From Tessaracoccus flavus (GTDB lineage Bacteria; Actinomycetota; Actinomycetes; Propionibacteriales; Propionibacteriaceae), in assembly GCF_001997295.1 (NCBI RefSeq), contig NZ_CP019605.1:1922001-1986000 (forward strand): a DNA stretch of 64,000 bases, written 5' to 3'. The number at the start of each line of letters is the position of its first letter. The stretch's first letter is position 1. The notes under the pieces were generated by a model. That model was not told the DNA's origin and did not search any database. It was given only the letters and a program-made list of their open reading frames with translations. A program made the translations under genes and the position numbers. Shown in pieces: positions 37,711 through 45,307 of this stretch.

Positions 37711-37831
37711 TTCGATGCTCACCACACGAATCCATGGAACAGTCATGCCAACCACTGGCATCGATGCGTGAGGACATGGCTCACTGCCCGGGTGGAGACA
37801 CCTCGCTGCCGGCAGCCTGCGACGTCGTAGG
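37711..37831 (+). repeat. Target-site duplication, right copy (about 120 bp)
   Basis: An identical second copy of 35963-36083, starting directly after the right inverted repeat. A plus-strand open frame of 87 codons here is only this copied hydrolase tail and is not a gene. Its right edge joins the original downstream sequence GTTCCTCTAGG. Confidence 0.88.
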
Positions 37832-37876
37832 TTCCTCTAGGCAGCAACCTTCGGTACTGTCACCGGCAGGTTTGGA

Positions 37877-38632
37877 CTATGGCCTCCTACCCGTGAACTT
37901 AGCCACCAGGTCAGGTACATCAACAAGACGTGATGCCGCTTGAAGCCCGACCATAGAGGAACTGGAACCGACGATCGGATGCGACGGGTGAGGAACAACG
38001 ATACTCGTAGCGCAGTGCGACTTCATCGCGATATAGCCATCTACCGCAGGCAAGTCGCCGATGTGGATTATTCTACTGACCCCAATATTCATGCGATCCG
38101 CGACATACTTCCAGGCGCTTCCACTCGTTTTGGATACGCCTGTCTCATCACTGAAGTACATGTCCTCCAGGAACTCTGACATGCGGTGATAGTCAAGCGC
38201 AGCGCGCAAAGTCTGCCCAGGTGATAACCAGGTGTCGGACACCACAACGACCCGATAGTTCGCGGCAAGTCGTCTCAGCGCATCGCGGGCACCTGGCATT
38301 GGCACCAACGAATGTGCCTGGTGCGTGGCCCCCAGCCGCTGAGCCAAGCTGTCCATCTCGGTATGCGAGAGACTGACCGAAAGTGCGTCTCCGACTATAC
38401 GAACACGCTCCTTGTTGTCGATGGGGGAACCCGCCAAGTACGCCTCCTCGAACTCATGTGCCGCAAGATCTAGAGCCCTCCTTGCGTCGCTATGAGAGAC
38501 GGTGTGGCCCCCACGCTCGCGAACCGCCTCAATCACGCATTCAATGCGGTTGTCGCGGACGTGACCGTGGAACTCTATCGACTCATCCAGCAAAGTCTGC
38601 CAAACTGCAATCGATATCAAGAAATCGCTCAT
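37877..38632 (-). CDS. HAD-superfamily-like protein lacking the motif I nucleophile
   Basis: 251 aa, last gene of the six-gene operon. HAD motif II (VVVVSDTWLS), motif III Lys (DETGVSKTSG) and motif IV (IIHIGDLPAVDGY) are intact. At the motif I position (LISIAVWQTLL, about residues 5-15) the expected nucleophile Asp is Ala, encoded GCA. Either it is not a standard phosphatase or it has a binding or regulatory role. Its ATG overlaps the SDR stop (ATGA). Confidence 0.75.
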   Translation of the reverse strand: MSDFLISIAVWQTLLDESIEFHGHVRDNRIECVIEAVRERGGHTVSHSDARRALDLAAHEFEEAYLAGSPIDNKERVRIVGDALSVSLSHTEMDSLAQRLGATHQAHSLVPMPGARDALRRLAANYRVVVVSDTWLSPGQTLRAALDYHRMSEFLEDMYFSDETGVSKTSGSAWKYVADRMNIGVSRIIHIGDLPAVDGYIAMKSHCATSIVVPHPSHPIVGSSSSMVGLQAASRLVDVPDLVAKFTGRRP

Positions 38633-39297
38633 AGGACTCGCCGCGCGTTCACCGGGCCGATCGCACCTGCAACCGCAGCCGCCACCCGATCGCGCAGTCC
38701 TCCAAGCGTAACGGTCCCCTCTGAACGCCCATCTGCAACTCGTGCGACTTCGGACGCCCGTTCATGAGGCAATCGCTCAATCCTTAAGTCACGAGGCCCT
38801 GTGTGAAACTCCGAGTCAAACTGGCCTGGGCGCACCACGATGATCGATGCGCTCGCGCCTTGGCGATGGCCAGCAATCCAGTGCTCTAGAGCAGCCTTGC
38901 TTGCGCAGTAGTGAGGCATCTCCTTAAAGACCACTTTGGCGGCTAGCGACGAAATTACGACAAGGCGCAGGCCGGGTCGATCGAGAGCCACAGCTAAACG
39001 CGCCTGGACAATGAAGTTCAGGTTCATGGTTTCTTCAACATCGCCGTTTGAGGCAGCACATAGGTAGACGCGATCACAGGTTGACGCACGTTCGACACAC
39101 GACGTAAAACCCTGTGGATCGGTCAGGTCAGCAGCAACTGACTCCCAGGTACCTGGATACGCGTTCGAAATATCCCCAAGTTGAGCGAGCCGCGTGCCCC
39201 TCCTGCCCAAGGCCACGACTCCGTCCCCGCGCTCTCGATGCTTCAGCCCAAGCGCTGCTCCGAGCCCGGAGCTCGCGCCCACAACACAGACTCTCAT
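38629..39297 (-). CDS. Short-chain dehydrogenase/reductase
   Basis: 222 aa classical SDR: cofactor motif GASSGLG (residues 7-13), a DLTD cofactor-pocket Asp, catalytic Ser in VISSLAAK and YCASK (YxxxK). The early HRERGDGVVALGRRGTR arginines favour NADP(H). Overlaps its neighbours on both sides by 4 nt. In the operon it could reduce a carbonyl or oxidise an alcohol made by the dioxygenase or aminotransferase. Confidence 0.85.
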   Translation of the reverse strand: MRVCVVGASSGLGAALGLKHRERGDGVVALGRRGTRLAQLGDISNAYPGTWESVAADLTDPQGFTSCVERASTCDRVYLCAASNGDVEETMNLNFIVQARLAVALDRPGLRLVVISSLAAKVVFKEMPHYCASKAALEHWIAGHRQGASASIIVVRPGQFDSEFHTGPRDLRIERLPHERASEVARVADGRSEGTVTLGGLRDRVAAAVAGAIGPVNARRVL

Positions 39298-40844
39298 TCG
39301 GCAAGCACCCGTTGAACATCGGCAAGTCGCTGTGCCATGTCGGCGAGATCTTCATCTGATGTAGTGAGTGGCGGCGCGACTATGAGTCGTTCAACCGGAT
39401 CGACCATAGTGGGCAGATGACACATCAGTCCGGCGTCCAGCAAGGCGGCAGTTGTCGTCGCGCGCGATGATTCAGTTAGCTTGACCGAGGCAAGCCAGCC
39501 GATTGTGGTATTGGCTACGCCGGCTGCGTCCAATGCCGCCCGCAATCTATCTGGATCGTGTTTGTGCGCCTCCAGCGACTCTAGGCACCCTAGGGCTGCA
39601 CCAAGAGACGCGGCGTGGTTTGAATGCGTGTGCCCGTGATCTAACCCACCGGTGCCAGTCACGCGTGCTAGAACCTCTGGGGCAATGAGCACTGCGGAGA
39701 TGGGTACGATGCCATTCGCGAGACCTTTTCCAAGGACGACGATGTCGGCTGGAATCCGGAGCGCCGTAGTTAGGCTCGGCCACATCGTCCGCCCGAGACC
39801 CGAGAGGACTTCATCAACGACGACCACCCCGCCTCGACGGCGAAAACTGGAGAGCTGCGATCTGTCAGCCTCCGTGATCGGTGGCTGACCCGACATCACA
39901 CCAGCTGGTTCGATTACACCAACACCCCGCTCCTTCCAATCTGAAATCGGGGTGTAGCGAACATCCATGATCGGGCGTAGCGGGTAGTGAACCGTGTGGT
40001 GGGACGAAAGTGCGGCAGCGGCAGCGGTGATCCCATGGAACTCTCCCGGTCGTACATTAACGATTCGCCCAGCAGCGGCGACCGCGAAACGCATGGCAGT
40101 CTCCATAGCTTCAGAGCCTGAGCCAGCGAATACGACACTCCACTCGTTCAAGCAGAGCGCTCTCCGGAGCCGGTCCGCGACATGCTCGGCAACCGGTGTC
40201 GTGGCCACGAACGGGTTCGTTGCTGCAACGCTCGTCGCCTGGGTGAGGAAGCCCACTGCCGGAGCTGGATGGCGATGGCCTAGCGGTGTGTTGTAGAGCC
40301 CAGAGGAAAGATCAAACAAGACTCGACCCTCAACGGTTCGTACTCTGCATCCAACGGCGTCGCGAATAACCAGTCTCGTGAGGTCCGGGTCTGCATGCCC
40401 TGCAGGAATCGTCGCTGGCCCATCGTGAACGAGTGGTTTGTTGCTGTACGCAATAGCCCTAGCCGCGGCAGCAGCGCCGACCGACAGTGCCCAGCTAGCT
40501 CGAGCATCTGCCGGATTGGTGAAAAAGGCCCTGTCGGAGCGCGCCGCGATGCGCGTGGCAGCTTCTGAAACCAGCGTGGGAGTCTCGGACTGCCATCGAT
40601 CGGCGTCTGCGTGCTGCCAGTAGGCGATGGTATCGTCATCGACTGCGGCCATGCATCCAACAAATTCTGCTGTGTCGATATGTTCCCCTGGCATTGCAGA
40701 TACAGTCACAGCCTCGGCCTGAGCCGCAGCCCAGCCAGCAGCAGCAATGGCTCCTGGTTCCCGACCATGCGCAGCTAACAGTTCAGCAACTTGAAGAACT
40801 TCCTCGCGCCCCGGGGTTGAAGCCTGTCCTTGAAACTGGATCAC
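39294..40844 (-). CDS. Class III PLP aminotransferase with N-terminal extension
   Basis: 516 aa, starting at a GTG that overlaps the previous stop (GTGA). Residues from about 120 on form a class III (ornithine/DAPA-type) aminotransferase: LFDLSSGLYNTPLGHRHP, FAGSGSEAMETAMRFA, VVVDEVLSGLGR and the Schiff-base Lys in VVLGKGLANGIVP. The first 120 residues are an Ala-rich, mostly helical extension not seen in ordinary class III enzymes and not recognised. Transfers an amino group, or isomerises an amino acid; the substrate is unknown. Confidence 0.82.
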   Translation of the reverse strand: MIQFQGQASTPGREEVLQVAELLAAHGREPGAIAAAGWAAAQAEAVTVSAMPGEHIDTAEFVGCMAAVDDDTIAYWQHADADRWQSETPTLVSEAATRIAARSDRAFFTNPADARASWALSVGAAAAARAIAYSNKPLVHDGPATIPAGHADPDLTRLVIRDAVGCRVRTVEGRVLFDLSSGLYNTPLGHRHPAPAVGFLTQATSVAATNPFVATTPVAEHVADRLRRALCLNEWSVVFAGSGSEAMETAMRFAVAAAGRIVNVRPGEFHGITAAAAALSSHHTVHYPLRPIMDVRYTPISDWKERGVGVIEPAGVMSGQPPITEADRSQLSSFRRRGGVVVVDEVLSGLGRTMWPSLTTALRIPADIVVLGKGLANGIVPISAVLIAPEVLARVTGTGGLDHGHTHSNHAASLGAALGCLESLEAHKHDPDRLRAALDAAGVANTTIGWLASVKLTESSRATTTAALLDAGLMCHLPTMVDPVERLIVAPPLTTSDEDLADMAQRLADVQRVLAE

Positions 40845-41872
40845 CTCATGCTCCCGATCTCGCGTCGCAGCCAAGGCTCGGCATCCACAAGACGCCTCCA
40901 TCGAACCAGCATGGACTCCCTGAGGGTCGGTGGGATCAACTCGTGCTCGAATCGAGATTCCAGAAGGCGAATCGCCCCAGTTGTATACGCGCTCGCGAGA
41001 GTCGGAAGCGCCCCAAATTCAGGGTCAGCCAACTGTCGTGCTTGGACGACAGTTGGTGAGGACAGTTCAGAAGGTATCGGCATGCGCGCGAGGCGCTCAG
41101 CTAACCCCTCCCAGACGACACGGGCCGCAGGTGTGCCACGACCTTCAAGACCGGCCAACATCTCCACAGTCATCGCAAGCGACTCGGCTGCGAGGAGACC
41201 CTCTCCGTACTCGATCTCATTCGGATTTCGTCCGGCGTCAGCGACATGCTTGATCTGGTCGAGATGCGTCGCATTGTGAACGCCCCACCAGATGTCGCCC
41301 ATGGGAACTGTGAGCTTCTCATCGACAATGATGACCGTTGGCTCCGCAGAATACGTCCACACCTTCCAGGTGAGACTAGGTGGAACCGAGGTAGGCACGA
41401 AGTTGACGCCGTGCGTGGGTTTGGAAGCCGGCCTCCACCAATCACGCTCCAGCATCGCGGTCTTGGCGGACCCGTCTGCTGCAGAGACAGGAGGCCCATG
41501 CTGAGGCCCATCCGAGCCTTCAAATATCGCATCTGCTATCCGGCAGAATGCCCGAAGAGATTTGTCGGGTGTTGCTGATGGGGAATCTGGAGTCCAGTCT
41601 GATCCAATACTCATGTATTTCGAAGGTGGTGAATCTATTAGCGCGCGAATCTGGACCAGTCGATCTGCAAACCGAGGATCAGCAAAGCGCACTAAGTCAC
41701 CCAGCTCGGCAACTGCCATATCAATCTCGTCAGATTCTCTATCGAGGGCAATGTTAAAGAGCGCAATCTCGGCCAGGCCCCGAACCGCCCAAGAAGCTCG
41801 CTCAACAGTGCTCAGGCCGTCAGGAAGAGCAATCGCCAGCCGTATCAACTCTGATTGATCGGCGTCGCTCAT
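40841..41872 (-). CDS. Unknown enzyme-like protein with HNxxH motif
   Basis: 343 aa, no family recognised. The ATG at 41872 overlaps the dioxygenase stop (ATGA). A helical N-terminal part is followed by a region with WWGVHNATHLDQIKH and then EYGEGLLAAESLAM some 13 residues later. The spacing resembles a gluzincin (HExxH plus downstream Glu) with Asn in place of the first Glu, but this is only a resemblance. Its conserved placement inside the operon suggests an essential pathway step or a substrate carrier role. Confidence 0.7.
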   Translation of the reverse strand: MSDADQSELIRLAIALPDGLSTVERASWAVRGLAEIALFNIALDRESDEIDMAVAELGDLVRFADPRFADRLVQIRALIDSPPSKYMSIGSDWTPDSPSATPDKSLRAFCRIADAIFEGSDGPQHGPPVSAADGSAKTAMLERDWWRPASKPTHGVNFVPTSVPPSLTWKVWTYSAEPTVIIVDEKLTVPMGDIWWGVHNATHLDQIKHVADAGRNPNEIEYGEGLLAAESLAMTVEMLAGLEGRGTPAARVVWEGLAERLARMPIPSELSSPTVVQARQLADPEFGALPTLASAYTTGAIRLLESRFEHELIPPTLRESMLVRWRRLVDAEPWLRREIGSMR

Positions 41873-42543
41873 CGATGCACCCGCACTCGCCACAGGAGCC
41901 TAGTTGGATCGTTGAACGCAGTACGCCCGTGTAAAACTGTGGAGTTGTCGCACACTAGGACTTGGCCTGGCCGAAGTTTCAGGACTGCGAGATTGGGATC
42001 GATCGCCGCGGTTTGATGGACGACCTCCGCTGCCCAGGCCGCGGACTGATCGGCGACTAGATTGTCCATTCGCCACCGCATCGAATAGCGACCGTCCTCC
42101 CTCGGGTAAAGAATCGCTGCAGGTTCACTCTCCCGAGGACCGTCGAATACTTCCGGGGTGCGCCAACGCCAGATTGGAGCTTGGAGCAGGCCTTGCAGAC
42201 TAAACCAGTCCGATCGGCGCGACAATGTAGCCACTAGGTCATCGACAGCCAGCAGGATACTGTCGCCGCCCTGAGCCGCGGATCGAGCGCATGCGAGCAG
42301 AAAAGCATCCTCGGGATCATTGCGATACTGGGCGTCAGTGTGGAGGGGGGCCGCATCGTTAGTGACTGAGAACGTTCCGCTCGGAACTTGCGATTGGATG
42401 GGCCAAGCCCCTCCGCCGTCGCGTTCAGATACGGTTCCGTAGCGCCTTGCTAATTCAATTACGGCAGCAGGGTCGCTCGCAACGGCTGGTCCAGGTTCCA
42501 ACACTGCCCACCCTGAAGATGGAAGAGATTCGAAGATGCTCAT
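41869..42543 (-). CDS. Fe(II)/2-oxoglutarate dioxygenase (TauD/TfdA-like)
   Basis: 224 aa, short for TauD. The iron triad is visible: H and D in PLHTDAQY (about residues 68-70) and the distal His in STVLHGRTAF, with the 2OG-binding Arg in RLLWRVRVHR. The active site looks complete. Would hydroxylate, desaturate or cleave a small substrate, coupled to 2OG decarboxylation. Start and stop overlap both neighbours by 4 nt. Confidence 0.83.
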   Translation of the reverse strand: MSIFESLPSSGWAVLEPGPAVASDPAAVIELARRYGTVSERDGGGAWPIQSQVPSGTFSVTNDAAPLHTDAQYRNDPEDAFLLACARSAAQGGDSILLAVDDLVATLSRRSDWFSLQGLLQAPIWRWRTPEVFDGPRESEPAAILYPREDGRYSMRWRMDNLVADQSAAWAAEVVHQTAAIDPNLAVLKLRPGQVLVCDNSTVLHGRTAFNDPTRLLWRVRVHR

Positions 42544-43757
42544 GTGAATGACCTCTGTAATTCACCAGCACGAGCACGAACTTGCGCAGCCGCACGATGT
42601 GGGTGAATTGATTCGTTTAGAATCGCGCGAGCGAACACCGTCGTCTCCGAAGTCACTCTCGTAGCGACCTCAGCAGCCGCGAAACGTGCGAGATCCTCTG
42701 TGAACTGTGGGCGACGATGTGCCCGATCCACAAGCTCGTGTTCGTCCGGGCGTTTGAGCACTGACTCCCTTAGTACCGCGCAACTTCGAACGGCGCTCAG
42801 CAATTCTGCACTAGTGGCGGCGTCAATAGTAGTCGCTTCTATGCCGACGGTCAGCGTGCCGGGTTGTGAGTGAGTGAACGTGGGCGGCATGTCCGGCGCA
42901 TATGTCACCCCCGATCGGCGTTCAGATGAGAGCTTTGAGTATGCAATTGTGCAGGGACAAGCAGTCATCACCTGAACTGTCAGTGAAACCTCGCATCGTG
43001 TAGTGCCTCTCCCCGAGTATTCCAAGGTGACAACGGTAGAAACGTCCACACTGGAGGGGCGACGCGTAATCGCAGACAGAATCGCGGGTTGCTGATCTAC
43101 ACGTAAGGTCACAAAAACTGGGCCGGGCTGAGTCGCGCTGGTAAGTGCGGCCAGGCGCTCGGCGGTCGCGGGCACGCTCTGGTGGGATTGACTGCCCACC
43201 TCAACGATGGCTTCCTGAAGACGCGACATATGGGCACCTCGCTGGTTGGCGTTCAACCCAATTGTGAGGTCGACATCTGCTGATAGCACTGGCCAGCCAT
43301 CGTCAATACGCAACGGGAGCCGTACGCCGGTGATCCCGGCCTGTGCGGCGATCAGGACATCGGGTTCAAAGGTCGGTACATCGGTACGTGAGTCCTGGGA
43401 TAGAGGATCGAGTACGTACGTGAACCCGGGGAACCCAGCCTTTACAAGGGCGGCACGTGCGCGATCCACGCTAGAGTCCGTCACGTCGTGGACTGCCACG
43501 TCATCGAAGATGTCGCCTCCAAGGGAGACTGGTCGGGCGAAAGCTGACGGCCCGTGCCGCACTTTGAGACGCTGGTGCCAAGCTGCGGGAAGGTCGGGGG
43601 TCTCGACGAGTGCCGTGCGCCCAACCTGCAACGCAGCGGCCACAAGTGACCAATCGCGCGTTGGACTAGCGATCAGAGCCGCCAGTGCAGCCTCGGCGGC
43701 AGCTAGTTCGCGGGCTGCTCGCTCCTGACTCGAGCGCTTGACTGACTCAGATGTCAT
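42540..43757 (-). CDS. FolE2/MptA-type GTP cyclohydrolase with N-terminal extension
   Basis: 405 aa, first gene of the operon. Residues about 140-340 match GTP cyclohydrolase IB: ADVDLTIGLNANQRGAHMSRL, the metal Cys motif MTACPCT and a THSQ motif in place of THNQ. This family opens GTP to dihydroneopterin phosphates. The first 140 residues, including DIFDDVAVHDVTDSS, are an extension absent from usual 260-300-aa members. The ATG at 43757 follows GGAGG. A folate role is unlikely given the neighbours; a dedicated pterin or related precursor is inferred. Confidence 0.82.
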   Translation of the reverse strand: MTSESVKRSSQERAARELAAAEAALAALIASPTRDWSLVAAALQVGRTALVETPDLPAAWHQRLKVRHGPSAFARPVSLGGDIFDDVAVHDVTDSSVDRARAALVKAGFPGFTYVLDPLSQDSRTDVPTFEPDVLIAAQAGITGVRLPLRIDDGWPVLSADVDLTIGLNANQRGAHMSRLQEAIVEVGSQSHQSVPATAERLAALTSATQPGPVFVTLRVDQQPAILSAITRRPSSVDVSTVVTLEYSGRGTTRCEVSLTVQVMTACPCTIAYSKLSSERRSGVTYAPDMPPTFTHSQPGTLTVGIEATTIDAATSAELLSAVRSCAVLRESVLKRPDEHELVDRAHRRPQFTEDLARFAAAEVATRVTSETTVFARAILNESIHPHRAAAQVRARAGELQRSFT

Positions 43758-43843
43758 CCTGGGACCTCCGAATGGGATGTCGAAGTGGAGGGCCCCGGTG
43801 GCACCTCTCTCCAGCCTGAGACTCGTCAGGCCAGGAGGTGACT

Positions 43844-43872
43844 ATGATAGCAATGCAGCACGCGTTCGGCAA
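43844..43872 (-). promoter_or_regulatory. Promoter of the six-gene folE2-like operon
   Basis: Minus strand: -35 TTGCCG (43872-43867), 17-nt spacer, -10 TATCAT (43849-43844). A 6-bp inverted repeat GCCTGA...TCAGGC (43814-43831) lies just downstream in the leader and could be an operator or small hairpin. A (CCCGGG)x3 block at 43884-43901 separates the promoter from the methyltransferase gene and may act as its terminator, though no T-run follows. Confidence 0.65.
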
Positions 43873-43913
43873 TGCACCTCGTGCCCGGGCCCGGGCCCGG
43901 GGGTGGAGGGGTC

Positions 43914-45071
43914 TCAGTCCGGCGAAGAAGGACCCGGCACTGACTCGCACCTTGTGAGCGTGGCGAGAGCTGATGTTGCTTGCAGCGGAAGTACCCCGTT
44001 GCCAAGCATAGTGATCTGCTGGCTGAACGTCAGGTCGTCTGTGTCGGTGACCCACCCTGTGGGTAAGCCCATGAGCCACTCGACGAACGCGGGTGCTGGG
44101 CGGGGGCCGTCGGCGTCGTTCAGGAGGGCTGGCGCGGGCGCGGCTCGTCCGGTGATGTGTTCCCAGCGGGCGATGGCGTCGGCGTAGCGTCCCCAGCGCT
44201 GAACAGTCCATCGATCAGGGACCACAGCGTCTCCGATTCGGCCCTCCTGTTCGGTGAGCCAGCCGGTCCGTGGAGCGCGAAGTCGATGATCTGGTGCGAC
44301 AGCGCGATCGTCCCTCGTCTCGCTCGCACCTGATCGAGAGTCTCCCCGCCGCGCGATGAGTCCGTCGCTAGTGGAGTGCGGAACAGTGCGCCGAGCGAGG
44401 GCGAAGATGCGGAAGCGTTGGTGAGGAGCGCCGACATGGGAAGCCGGTAGGCCGATCCATCGTGCATCCAGCCGCAGGTCGGCCAGATCGCCGAGAACGG
44501 CGCCGAGAGCCCGTAGAGGTCGAGTTGCGTTGTCTCCCAGATGCCACGGGTCGGGTTCCATGCCGCGAAGGGTTGCGCCGTCGGGGGTTGCATCGCCGGG
44601 GTCGCGTCGGTCATGGTCGTCTCCTTCTGCGGCTGGCCGCGTCGCGGGTGAGGACAGCAGCCCGCGGACGTTCTCGATGACGACCCATTCGGGCTGGAGC
44701 GCGTCGATGGCTGCGGCCATGTGTGCCCAGAGCCCCGAGCGTGTGCCGGGTGCGAGTCCGGCGCGCTTGCCGACGGTGGATACGTCTTGGCAGGGGAATC
44801 CGCCGATGAGGATGTCCACGGGTTCGACGTGGCTCCAGTCGAGGGTCGTGATGTCGCCAAGATTCGAAGTTTCGGGCCAGTGGCGGGAGAAGACGCGGGC
44901 GACGGGCTCGTTGAGTTCGGAGAACCACGCGGTCTTGGCGTTGAAGACGTGTTCGACGGCGAGGTCGAGGCCGCCGTAGCCGGTGAAGAGCGACCCGATC
45001 TTGAGTTCTGAGTCGCCGCTGGCGTCGAGGTCGTGCATGAAGTCTGCTCCGGTGACGGTCGTCCCCAGCAT
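43914..45071 (-). CDS. DNA (cytosine-5) methyltransferase
   Basis: C5-cytosine methyltransferase with motif I (LFTGYGGLDLAVEHVF), catalytic PC in GGFPCQDVSTVG, ENVRG (motif VI), GAPHQRFRIF (motif VIII) and LGNGVLPLQA (motif X). No cognate restriction gene is adjacent, so it may be an orphan protecting the element on transfer. The ATG at 45071 is chosen for the GAGG 5 nt upstream; the frame extends to a GTG at 45107. Divergent from the relaxase gene. Confidence 0.9.
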   Translation of the reverse strand: MLGTTVTGADFMHDLDASGDSELKIGSLFTGYGGLDLAVEHVFNAKTAWFSELNEPVARVFSRHWPETSNLGDITTLDWSHVEPVDILIGGFPCQDVSTVGKRAGLAPGTRSGLWAHMAAAIDALQPEWVVIENVRGLLSSPATRPAAEGDDHDRRDPGDATPDGATLRGMEPDPWHLGDNATRPLRALGAVLGDLADLRLDARWIGLPASHVGAPHQRFRIFALARRTVPHSTSDGLIARRGDSRSGASETRDDRAVAPDHRLRAPRTGWLTEQEGRIGDAVVPDRWTVQRWGRYADAIARWEHITGRAAPAPALLNDADGPRPAPAFVEWLMGLPTGWVTDTDDLTFSQQITMLGNGVLPLQATSALATLTRCESVPGPSSPD

Positions 45072-45307
45072 CCGTGCCTCGTTGAGAGCTGATGCCGAGT
45101 TGGTCACCTGTCAGGTGCACGACTCCGACACACGCCCGCTGCTCGACCGAGCCCCGAGCGACACCGCCGGACGCCCCATCTCTAGCCTCAGCGCCGACCG
45201 CCATCCGAGGTCACACGCCTCTTGCAGGTCGAGGTTGGAGCGGGCACTACCGCTTCAGAAGTCACCGGGCGAGGGTGCTCACCTGCTCGGCAGGAGCGGA
45301 GGTGAGC

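Noticed and set aside
37680..37943. An 87-codon plus-strand gene after the IS.
   Set aside because: It is the copied last 120 bp of the hydrolase gene in the wrong frame plus flanking DNA.
37877..45071. The FolE2 operon plus DNA methyltransferase as a 7-deazaguanine DNA-modification (Dpd-like) system.
   Set aside because: No QueD, QueE, QueC, TGT-like or Dpd genes are present, and a terminator-like block and separate promoter split the methyltransferase from the operon.
45092..45307. A longer relaxase N-terminus from 45092.
   Set aside because: The extra residues are low-complexity, and the ATG at 45308 has an excellent ribosome-binding site and the standard relaxase N-terminus.
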